A stretch of 50,277 nucleotides of DNA, from positions 1 to 50,277 of the forward strand of contig SRJI02000032.1 in the NCBI GenBank assembly GCA_005473895.2. The letters are read 5' to 3'. The position numbers and the translations under genes are program-made. The notes beneath the pieces are model-generated. The model did no database searches and had not been told where the DNA came from. It was given only the letters and a program-made list of their open reading frames with translations. Each line of letters begins with the position of its first letter. Within the stretch, counting starts at the first letter, position 1. This stretch comes from Carideicomes alvinocaridis. GTDB lineage: Bacteria; Pseudomonadota; Alphaproteobacteria; Rhodobacterales; Rhodobacteraceae. Below, in pieces: positions 1 to 7,689 of this stretch.

Positions 1-365
1 GCCACCGCGCTGGCCTCCGGGCCGGGCGCGGCATCCGCCACCTCCTCGGCCGCCGCCAGGTCCCGCGCGCCACGATCCTGCCCCGCCGCACGCCGCGCGC
101 GTAGCCGGTCGATCGCGTGGTTGCGGGCCACGGTGATCAGCCAGGTCATCGGGCTCAGCCCGTTGGCGCGGTACTTGTCCGCGTTGCGCCAGATCTTCAC
201 GAAGATCTCCTGCAGCGCATCTTCCGCCTCCGACCTGTTGTCCAAGACACGCAGGCAGATGCCGAAAAGTTTCGCCGATGTCAGGGTGTAGAGTTCCGCG
301 AAGGAGGACCTGTCGCCCAGCGCCACGCGCGCGATCAGCCCCTCGATCTCCTCCAGTGTCGCCAT
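1..365 (-). CDS. ECF-family RNA polymerase sigma factor (3' end beyond window)
   Basis: Reading leftward from the ATG at 365-363, the frame is open to the window edge (about 121 codons). The visible protein has the sigma region 2 layout of ECF factors: an N-terminal helix, then [15 protein letters not shown] (region 2.1-2.2 type), a [16 protein letters not shown] stretch (region 2.4 type) and an acidic, Ala-rich linker. Region 4 would lie outside the window. It is divergent from cobS, with about 180 bp between the starts. ECF genes are usually followed by an anti-sigma gene, which cannot be seen here. The family call is secure; the regulon is unknown. Confidence 0.88.
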   Translation of the reverse strand, partial: MATLEEIEGLIARVALGDRSSFAELYTLTSAKLFGICLRVLDNRSEAEDALQEIFVKIWRNADKYRANGLSPMTWLITVARNHAIDRLRARRAAGQDRGARDLAAAEEVADAAPGPEASAV

Positions 366-546
366 AGGCTGCCGCCCCGCCCTCGTTCTGTTCATTGCCC
401 CCAATTGTGACGCATTCCGCGCCCCGATCAAGGGAGGGACCGGTGCACGCCCCCTTCCCCTTGCCCTTCCCCGCGATATGTTGCACCACGGGTGCCGGCG
501 CGCAGGCTCCGGCACGCGCAAGCGTACATGGCACGAGGAACCGACG

Positions 547-1533
547 ATGGCGGACGGCAGCATGGATATCGACGCGAAACCCACCGAGGAGATTTCGGTC
601 CGTGACGTGTTCGGAATCGACACCGACATGGTGGTGCGCGGCTTTGCCGACCGGACCGACCGGGTGCCGGATTTCGATTCGACCTACAAGTTCGACCCGG
701 ACACGACCCTCGCGATCCTCGCGGGCTTTTCCCACAATCGCCGCGTGATGATCCAGGGCTATCACGGCACCGGCAAGTCGACCCATATCGAACAGGTGGC
801 GGCGCGGCTGAACTGGCCCTGCGTGCGCGTCAACCTCGACAGCCACATCAGCCGGATCGACCTGATCGGCAAGGACGCCATCAAGCTCAAGGACGGCAAG
901 CAGGTCACCGAGTTCCAGGAGGGCATCCTGCCCTGGGCCCTGCGCACCCCCACCGCCATCGTCTTCGACGAATACGATGCGGGCCGCGCGGACGTGATGT
1001 TCGTCATCCAGCGCGTGCTGGAGGTGGACGGCAAGCTCACCCTGCTCGACCAGAACAAGGTGATCCACCCGCACAAGTATTTCCGGATCTTCGCCACCTC
1101 CAACACCGTGGGCCTCGGCGACACGACCGGGCTCTATCACGGCACCCAGCAGATCAACCAGGGCCAGATGGACCGCTGGTCGATGGTGGCGACGCTGAAC
1201 TACCTGTCGATCGACGCCGAGGTGGCGATCGTCCTGTCGAAGGCGCCGCATTACAACACCGAGAAGGGCCGCAGGACGGTCCGCCAGATGGTGACCGTCG
1301 CCGACCTGACCCGCACCGCCTTCATGAACGGGGATCTCTCCACCGTCATGTCGCCGCGGACCGTGATCGCCTGGGCCCAGAACGCCGAGATCTTCCACGA
1401 CCTGGGCTATGCCTTCCGCGTCTCCTTCCTCAACAAGTGCGACGAGCTGGAGCGGCAGACCGTGGCCGAGTTCTACCAGCGCTGCTTTGACGAGGAACTG
1501 CCGGAAAGCGCCGCCAGCGTGAGCCTCGGCTGA
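547..1533 (+). CDS. cobS: Cobaltochelatase subunit CobS (AAA+ ATPase)
   Basis: The 328-residue product matches the usual CobS length (about 330). CobS and CobT form the ATPase that drives CobN to insert cobalt into hydrogenobyrinic acid a,c-diamide in aerobic B12 synthesis, in the cytoplasm. Visible motifs: Walker [10 protein letters not shown] (residues 71-79), Walker B IVFDEYD (about 138-144), and the CobS-typical [11 protein letters not shown] segment. The ATG at 547 is chosen because GAGGAA lies just upstream (535-540); the longer open frame from 478 adds a non-conserved tail. The stop overlaps the next start as TGATG. cobT, often close to cobS in relatives, is not downstream here. Confidence 0.93.
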   Translation: MADGSMDIDAKPTEEISVRDVFGIDTDMVVRGFADRTDRVPDFDSTYKFDPDTTLAILAGFSHNRRVMIQGYHGTGKSTHIEQVAARLNWPCVRVNLDSHISRIDLIGKDAIKLKDGKQVTEFQEGILPWALRTPTAIVFDEYDAGRADVMFVIQRVLEVDGKLTLLDQNKVIHPHKYFRIFATSNTVGLGDTTGLYHGTQQINQGQMDRWSMVATLNYLSIDAEVAIVLSKAPHYNTEKGRRTVRQMVTVADLTRTAFMNGDLSTVMSPRTVIAWAQNAEIFHDLGYAFRVSFLNKCDELERQTVAEFYQRCFDEELPESAASVSLG

Positions 1534-1955
1534 TGCTCTTCGCGCTCGCCACGATCCTGCTGGCGAGCGCATCCTCCGACAAGCTTGCCCAGGAATCCGC
1601 CAAGCCGGGGATCAGCGGCCTGGCCCTCTGCCGCGGCCGCTACGAGGCGCTGGCCGATTACGTCGCGGCGCACGGCGAGAGCGCTCCCGACTTGGCCGCG
1701 TTCGACGCCCGCCTGGCGCGTGAGATCGGCACCCGCATCGACGCAGCCGACAATGACGACCGGCAGCGCCTCGACCGCCTGGCCGCGGCAAATCGCGACT
1801 ATGGCCGCGCCCGCATGGCCACCGTGATCGCCCGCGCCTCGGCCGGCTACGAATACCGCGAGGCGCTGAGGGGCTTTGCCGCCTATCACGACGCGCTGAC
1901 CGACTGCGAACGGCTGTTCAGGGCGGAAGGGATCGACGAGGTGCCGCCGGGCTGA
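1533..1955 (+). CDS. Small exported hypothetical protein coupled to cobS
   Basis: The 140-residue product starts inside the cobS stop codon (TGATG), so it is probably translationally coupled. The N-terminus [15 protein letters not shown] is a short hydrophobic stretch that could be a signal peptide. The rest is helical and charged, with two Cys (around CRG and DCE) that could pair in the periplasm. Similar small ORFs follow cobS in some Rhodobacterales, but I do not recognise a domain. A role tied to cobalamin is suggested only by position. Confidence 0.72.
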   Translation: MLFALATILLASASSDKLAQESAKPGISGLALCRGRYEALADYVAAHGESAPDLAAFDARLAREIGTRIDAADNDDRQRLDRLAAANRDYGRARMATVIARASAGYEYREALRGFAAYHDALTDCERLFRAEGIDEVPPG

Positions 1956-2279
1956 GCGCCCGGCCGTCCGGCCATTTCACAACGCTTGTGCAGCCGCCGC
2001 TCCGGTCTCGCGCGGTCGCTCTGGACCGGGCCCATGGCCTACGCGGTCGTCCATTCTCTCACATCCGCCACTCTTTCACACCCGGGACAATGGCCGACCA
2101 CGGCTTCGTCGCGCTGAACGAGGCAGGGCTGAGCCGTATCGTGCCAGCAGTGGCAAAGGAATTACGGGGCTCACTCTGCCATCGCACGCCTCCCACCACC
2201 GATCAGGCTGTGATCGACGGCCGATCTCCCCTACAGGGGGGCAACGCACGGAACCCTTCGCACCACCGGGAGAATGGAC
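1956..2279. other. Intergenic stretch, no gene recognised
   Basis: Open frames here lack family-like composition. A short GGCC-GTCC-GGCC hairpin just after the upstream stop (about 1962-1973) may weakly terminate transcription. GGGAG at 2268-2272 is the ribosome site of the next gene. Confidence 0.5.
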
Positions 2280-2894
2280 ATGACGACATCAGCGCAACCG
2301 GAGATCCTGCTGATCGGGCGCCTCCGCTCGCCCTTCGTGCGACGCACGGCGATCCTGCTGGACCTGCTGGGGCTCGACTTCGCGCATGATCCGATCGCCG
2401 CGCTCACGGAGCAGGAGGCGCTGAGGGCGCATAACCCGGTCGGCCGCGTGCCGGCGCTTCATATCGGCGACCGGGTGCTGGTGGACAGCCTCGTCATCGC
2501 GCTGACCCTGCTCGACCTCTACGATCAGGACGGCGCCCTTCTGCCGCGCGCGGGTTGGGAGCGGGCGGATGCCCTGCGGCTGATCGCGCTGAGCAACGGC
2601 GTCACCGAACGGGCGGTGACGGCCTATTACGAGCGGACGCGGCGCCCGGAGGACAAGATCTGGCCCGACTGGGTCGAGCTGGCGCGGGGACAGGCGCGGC
2701 AGGGCCTCGACGCGCTGGAGGGCGAGGCCCCTGATCCGGCGAGCCCGCTCGATTACGTGCAGGTCTGCCTCGTCACCTCGCTGGCCTTCCTCGAGACGGC
2801 GGAACCCGGGCTGCTCGACCCCGAGCACCATCCCCGGCTGACCGCACTGCTGAGAAACCGGGAGGCGGAGCCGCCCTTCACCGCTCGGAGCTGA
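2280..2894 (+). CDS. Glutathione S-transferase family protein
   Basis: A 204-residue protein with the two-domain GST layout. The thioredoxin-like N-terminal half contains L-R-S-P-F-V-R-R and the HNPVGRVPAL segment (the cis-Pro 'VPAL' glutathione-site loop). It is followed by D-S-L-V-I in the place of the usual 'E-S/D-S' glutathione gamma-glutamyl contact, then an all-helical C-terminal half. ATGs lie at 2274 and 2280; GGGAG at 2268-2272 is better spaced for 2280 (7 nt), so that start is used. It is cytoplasmic. Substrate cannot be inferred; such proteins detoxify electrophiles or act as disulfide reductases. Convergent with the secretion locus. Confidence 0.82.
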   Translation: MTTSAQPEILLIGRLRSPFVRRTAILLDLLGLDFAHDPIAALTEQEALRAHNPVGRVPALHIGDRVLVDSLVIALTLLDLYDQDGALLPRAGWERADALRLIALSNGVTERAVTAYYERTRRPEDKIWPDWVELARGQARQGLDALEGEAPDPASPLDYVQVCLVTSLAFLETAEPGLLDPEHHPRLTALLRNREAEPPFTARS

Positions 2895-2950
2895 GGGCGG
2901 GACAGGTCGTGCACCGGGCAAGGACGCAGCGGCGCTCGGTGTAACAGCCG

Positions 2951-2967
2951 CCTGCGCCCGGCGCAGG
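2951..2967. terminator. Hairpin between convergent genes
   Basis: Perfect 7-bp stem CCTGCGC/GCGCAGG with a CCG loop, between the GST stop (2894) and the adaptor stop (3128). There is no long T-run, so its activity as an intrinsic terminator is uncertain. Confidence 0.4.
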
Positions 2968-3127
2968 GTTCGCCGGATAAAGGAGTCGGGATCGCCACTC
3001 GCAGCGAAGACGAGCGATCACCGCCCGCCTGGGTCGGAGCCGGCCCCGGCACGCAACGCCGCCCGGAACGGACGCCACCTTCATCCGCGTGCCAAGGGTC
3101 CGAGCAGCCCGGCCCGCCGTCCCGGCC

Positions 3128-4468
3128 CTATTGTTCCCGGAACGCGCGGCCCAAGCTGTCCTTGATCGGTTTCACCAGGTACTGCGCGAAGGTGCGCTCG
3201 GCAGTCTGGATCATGATCTCGGCGGGCATGCCGGGGGTCGGGGTGAAATTCGGCACCCGGCGCATCTGCGAGGCCGGCATCGAGACGCGGGCGATATAGA
3301 CCTCCTGCGGCAGGCCGTTCTGGGTTTCCACGACCGAGTCCGCCGAGACGTAGATCACCTCGCCATAGAGGATGGGCGTCGTCCGGCGGTTGAGCGCGGT
3401 CAGCCGGATCGTCGCCGGCTGGCCCTTGCGCACGCTGTCGATATCCACCCGCGGCACCTGCACCTCGATGATCAGCGGCTGTTCCGACGGCAGGATCTCG
3501 GCAATCGGGCGGCCGCTTTCGATGACGCCGCCCGCGGTGTGGTAATGCAGCCGGACCACCGTGCCGGAGACCGGCGCGATCACGTCCGTCCGTTCCCGCA
3601 CGTTGCGCGCGGCGAGCAGTTGCTCGCGGATCGAGTCGAGCTCGCCCTGGATCGGCTGCAGGTCGTCGAGCGCCGTCTGCTGGTGCTGCCGCACGGTCTG
3701 TTCGATCTGCATCTCGTATTTCCGCGAAAGCTCCTCGATCTCGCCGATCTCCGCCTCGAGCCGCCCCATCTGGCCGCCCGCCTCAATCAGGGTCCGCTTG
3801 ATCGCGGTCACCTGGGCTCGTGGCATAAGGCCCTTTTCGCGCAGGGTGTCGCGGGCCTCCAGTTCCTCTTCCAGCAACACGATCTGTTCGCGATGCGCCT
3901 CGAGCTGTGCTTCGTAGCCCGCCTTGCGCACGGCCAGCGCCTCGCGGTTGCGGTCCAGCAGGGCGATCTCGTTCTTCAGGCTGCGGGTGGCGCTGGAAAA
4001 GGCGGTCTCCTGCCCCGACAGGATCTGCGCGATCTCGGGATCGGCAGCCTGTTCCTGCAGGTGGACCGGGAAGGACAGCGACTTGCGCCCGTCATAGAGC
4101 GCCTTCAGCCGGGTCTCGATCGCCTCCAGCCGGCTCTGGCGCAGCAGCAGCTCGCGCTCATTGGCCAGCGCCTTGGTCTCGTCCAGCCGCAGCAGCAGCT
4201 GCCCGGCCTGGACCTGGTCCCCCTCCTCGACCAGGATCTCCTTGATGATCCCGCCTTCGAGGTGCTGGACGATCTTGTTCTGGCCGATCGCCACGAAACT
4301 GCCGAGCGAGATCACCGCGGCGGCGAGCGGGGCGAGGAAGGCCCAGGCGCCGAAGCCGCCGAAGGTGACGAACATCAGCAGCAGGCCCGCCGTCGCCTGC
4401 CGCGAGATGGAGCGCGGGACGGCAGCATACCATTCCTCGATCTGCTCCGTGCCGACGTGATCAGACAT
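3128..4468 (-). CDS. HlyD-family type I secretion periplasmic adaptor
   Basis: A 446-residue membrane-fusion protein linking an inner-membrane ABC exporter to an outer-membrane TolC-type channel. Seen in order: a short cytoplasmic tail, one membrane helix (about 27-50), a lipoyl-like half motif HLEGGIIKEILVEEGD (about 69-84), a long Glu/Arg/Leu/Gln coiled coil (about 100-280), the second lipoyl half with VIAPVSGTVV, and a beta-barrel C-terminal domain. Its ATG lies 8 bp inside the upstream ABC gene, so the two are coupled. No TolC gene is visible. The length and layout fit PrsE/HlyD. Confidence 0.95.
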   Translation of the reverse strand: MSDHVGTEQIEEWYAAVPRSISRQATAGLLLMFVTFGGFGAWAFLAPLAAAVISLGSFVAIGQNKIVQHLEGGIIKEILVEEGDQVQAGQLLLRLDETKALANERELLLRQSRLEAIETRLKALYDGRKSLSFPVHLQEQAADPEIAQILSGQETAFSSATRSLKNEIALLDRNREALAVRKAGYEAQLEAHREQIVLLEEELEARDTLREKGLMPRAQVTAIKRTLIEAGGQMGRLEAEIGEIEELSRKYEMQIEQTVRQHQQTALDDLQPIQGELDSIREQLLAARNVRERTDVIAPVSGTVVRLHYHTAGGVIESGRPIAEILPSEQPLIIEVQVPRVDIDSVRKGQPATIRLTALNRRTTPILYGEVIYVSADSVVETQNGLPQEVYIARVSMPASQMRRVPNFTPTPGMPAEIMIQTAERTFAQYLVKPIKDSLGRAFREQ

Positions 4469-7400
4469 CTCCCCCTCCGTCAGGCAGGTTGTTCGGGCCG
4501 GGCGCGCCCCTCATCCGGTTCGGCGGCGCCTTGCGCCCGGCAAGCTCCTGCAGGATCGGCGTCCGCTCGCCGAACATCTGCACCGAGCCGTCGGCCAGCA
4601 GCATGATCTTGTCCACGACGCTGAGCAGCGAGGGCTTCTGCGTGATGATGACCACCGTGATCTTGTTTCGGCTGGCGTGCTGAAGCGCCTGCGCCAGCGC
4701 CTTGTCGCCCTTGGTGTCGAGGTTCGAGTTCGGCTCGTCCAGCACCACGAAGCGGGGATCGCCGAAGAACGCCCGCGCCAGCGCGATCCGCTGCTTCTGC
4801 CCGCCGGACAGCGGGAAGCCGTCGGCCTGCACCCAGGTCTCGTAGCCATGCGGCAGGTTGGCGATCATCTCGTGGACATCGGCCAGCATCGCCGCGCGGT
4901 AGATCTGCGCGTCGGTCGCGTCCTTGCGCATGCGGCCGATATTGTCCTTGATCGTGCCGGGAAACAGCTGCACGTCCTGCGGCAGGTAGCCGATATTCTC
5001 GCCCAGCTGACGCGGATCCCAGTTGCGCAAGTCCATGAGGTCGAGCCGGACGTTGCCGGAGGTGGGCAGGACCGAGCCCACCAGCATCTTGCCCAGCGTG
5101 GTCTTGCCGGCGCCGGAATTGCCGATGACCGCCAGCGACTCGCCCGGGTTCAGGCTGAAGCTGATGCTGTTGAGCACGACGTGCTTGGTCCCCGAGGGCA
5201 CGTAGAGCAGGCGCTCGACATCCAGCCGGCCTTCGGGTTTCGGCAGGTTCAGCTTTTCGAACTGGAGCTTGGAATTGACCAGCAGGCTGCAGATCCGGTC
5301 ATAGGCCTGCCGGGCGATGATGAACCCGTTCCAGCCCTCGATGGCGCCCTCGATCGGCGCCAGCGCGCGGCCCGCGATGATCGAGGCGGCGATCACCATG
5401 CCGCCGGTGATCTGCCCGTCGATCGCCAGGTAGGCCCCCCAGCCCAGCATGCTGACCTGGGTCAGCAGCCGCGCCGCGCGAGACACGGCGGACATGACGA
5501 TGTTGCGGTCCTGCGCCCTCACCTGCGCCGTCAGCGAGGCGGCGGTGTCCCGGCCCCAGATCGTCACCGCTTCGGGGATCATGGCCAGGGCGTTGATGAT
5601 CTGGCTGTTGCGGGCCATGGATTCCAGGTGGCCATTGGCGCGGGACTGCGCCTGGTTCGCCTCCGAGAAGGGTTTGTGCGTCAGGCGCTGGTTGATCATC
5701 GCGATGATCGCGAGCAGCAGCGCGCTCACCACCACGATGGAGCCGAGATGCGGGTGGACGAGGAAGATCGCGACCACGAAGAGCGGCGCGAAGGGCACGT
5801 CGAGAAAGGCCAGCAGCGTCCCCGAGGTCAGGAAGCCCCGTAGTTGCTGAAGATCGCCGAGCGTCTGGTATTCGCGCCCCGTCCCGTGCAGCGACGCATG
5901 GGCCGCGGCGCTGAGGATCGGCGCGCCGAGGCGCACGGCGACCTCGACGGCGGTGCGCATCAGGATGAAGCGGCGCAGCGCGTCGAAGCAGGTCTGCAGG
6001 ATCACCGCGCCGACGATGATGACGGTCAGCATGACCAGCGTCTCGGTGGAGCGGCTCGTCAGCACGCGGTCGGAGATCTGGAACAGGTAGATCGGGATGG
6101 ACAGGATCAGCAGGTTCGTGGCCAGCGTCAGGATCATGACGATGAAGAGGTTCCGGCGCACGGCCAGCGTGCCGACGCGCAGGTTCTCCCCGAAATCCTG
6201 CGGCCCCTTGCGCCGGTGGAATTTCGGCGGCGGGGGGCGGCCGCCGCCTCCGCCGGTCTCGGGCGGCTGGTCCGGCTTGCGCAGGATCGGGCCGGTATCG
6301 CCCTCGATGGTGGCCCCCGTCCCGGCGCCGCCCACCCGCGCCGTGGTCTCGGGCGTGGTGTCGTCCGCCGGACCGGGCCCTCGTGACTGCTCGGCTCCGG
6401 TGGTGGCCCCATGCATCTGGTCCGGTCCGGAGGTGGAGCCGTCTCTCTGCGCCGCACCGGAGGTGGCTCCCTGCATTTGCTCCGCGCCGGCGGCTGCCCC
6501 ATGCGACCGCTCCGCTGACGGCGCCGGTTCCCGACGATCGTCCCCGGCTGACATCACAAGATTCGGTTCCGCTGCCGCGGAGCTGCCCGCCTCTACGCCC
6601 TCCGCGCCGGTCGCGCGTGACGTCGCGCCCTCGATGTCCGACGCGCTCATCCGCTCATCGGTAGGTGTCGGCTCCCCCGCCTCTGCGCCAGGCGGCTCGC
6701 TGGCCGCTTCGGGTCCGATCACCTGCTCGCCCGAGGTATCCTCTACGCGAGTCCGCTCTTCGGTCGGGGTCCGGTCCTGGACCTCCGCGGCAAGCGGCTG
6801 ACCGGCCGCTTCGGGTCCGCCCTCCTGAGCGCCCGCAGAAGCCGGCGCGGGCGTCGGCCCGGGGATCGGGGTCGTGGCCTGCGCGCCTCCCACTCCCTCG
6901 GCCGCTTCAAGCGACTCCTGTGCCGGCTTGGGGGCGAGCGGAGGCTCTTCCTCGGTGGTCGCGACTTGAACGTCTTCAAGGCCCCCTGCCGGATCGGAGG
7001 ATTGCGCTCCGTCCGGGGCATCCATCCGCGTTTGGTCGTCGACTGATGCCGCTGACGCTGCCGGTTCCGGCAATTCGGCGGAGGGGACCGACGTTACATC
7101 CTCGCCCGGATCCGCCGCGGTAACCGCCTCGGGCGCCCCGACCCGTTCGCTGGCCTCAGCCGTCGCCGCCGCCGTGTCTCTTCCGTCGGAAACAGGCACC
7201 TCGGAGGCTACCGCTTCGACCTCCGGCTCGCCCGGGCCCTCGGCGACCGGGACCTCGGCACGCTCCGCCCCAACCGGTTCCCCCTCGGGCACGCGCAACG
7301 TGGCATCGTCGACCGGGGCATCCGGTCCGCGGGCGTCCACATTCTCTGCCGCCGCCTCGGGGGTGTTTGCCCGGCCTGTGGCCCGGCCCGGCGGTTCCGT

Positions 7401-7667
7401 GAGCGGGAGTTCCGAATTCCCCCGGGCAGCGGCATCTTCCGGGCCTGGCATGGCCCGGAAAGACCGGTCCTTTCGCCGCGACGGCGCGCGGGCGCCGGGC
7501 GTGGTGGGTGCGGGGCGCCAGCGGCAGGCATGCTCCGCCACGTTGACCCTCTGATCGACGCTCAGATAGAGCGGCAGGGCTGTCCGGACTGTACGGAAGG
7601 CGCCACGGGGTTCGGGATCCGTGGCCTGCGCGTCCTCCAGATCCATCTCGGTCGAATAATCTTTCAC
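4461..7667 (-). CDS. Type I secretion ABC exporter with long N-terminal disordered extension
   Basis: A 1068-residue protein; standard PrtD/PrsD-type exporters are about 560-600. Residues 1 to about 490 are acidic, Pro/Ala/Glu/Thr-rich and partly repetitive (units like GATSGAAQ, GATTGAEQ near 390-430). A basic RRKGP stretch follows. Then comes a normal exporter: six membrane helices, Walker A GNSGAGKTT, signature LSGGQKQRIALARA and Walker B VVLDEP. The usual switch His ('THRPS') is Gln here (I-T-Q-K-P-S). The furthest start is a GTG at 7667; an ATG seven codons later is also possible. It lies 22 bp after the repeat-protein gene. The likely role is export of the two large upstream products. 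Confidence 0.9.
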   Translation of the reverse strand: MKDYSTEMDLEDAQATDPEPRGAFRTVRTALPLYLSVDQRVNVAEHACRWRPAPTTPGARAPSRRKDRSFRAMPGPEDAAARGNSELPLTEPPGRATGRANTPEAAAENVDARGPDAPVDDATLRVPEGEPVGAERAEVPVAEGPGEPEVEAVASEVPVSDGRDTAAATAEASERVGAPEAVTAADPGEDVTSVPSAELPEPAASAASVDDQTRMDAPDGAQSSDPAGGLEDVQVATTEEEPPLAPKPAQESLEAAEGVGGAQATTPIPGPTPAPASAGAQEGGPEAAGQPLAAEVQDRTPTEERTRVEDTSGEQVIGPEAASEPPGAEAGEPTPTDERMSASDIEGATSRATGAEGVEAGSSAAAEPNLVMSAGDDRREPAPSAERSHGAAAGAEQMQGATSGAAQRDGSTSGPDQMHGATTGAEQSRGPGPADDTTPETTARVGGAGTGATIEGDTGPILRKPDQPPETGGGGGRPPPPKFHRRKGPQDFGENLRVGTLAVRRNLFIVMILTLATNLLILSIPIYLFQISDRVLTSRSTETLVMLTVIIVGAVILQTCFDALRRFILMRTAVEVAVRLGAPILSAAAHASLHGTGREYQTLGDLQQLRGFLTSGTLLAFLDVPFAPLFVVAIFLVHPHLGSIVVVSALLLAIIAMINQRLTHKPFSEANQAQSRANGHLESMARNSQIINALAMIPEAVTIWGRDTAASLTAQVRAQDRNIVMSAVSRAARLLTQVSMLGWGAYLAIDGQITGGMVIAASIIAGRALAPIEGAIEGWNGFIIARQAYDRICSLLVNSKLQFEKLNLPKPEGRLDVERLLYVPSGTKHVVLNSISFSLNPGESLAVIGNSGAGKTTLGKMLVGSVLPTSGNVRLDLMDLRNWDPRQLGENIGYLPQDVQLFPGTIKDNIGRMRKDATDAQIYRAAMLADVHEMIANLPHGYETWVQADGFPLSGGQKQRIALARAFFGDPRFVVLDEPNSNLDTKGDKALAQALQHASRNKITVVIITQKPSLLSVVDKIMLLADGSVQMFGERTPILQELAGRKAPPNRMRGAPGPNNLPDGGGDV

Positions 7668-7689
7668 ATCAAAACTCTACTTACTGAAA

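Noticed and set aside
1988-2389. Plus-strand 133-codon frame before the GST gene
   Set aside because: No ribosome site, atypical composition, and it overlaps the GST start in another phase.
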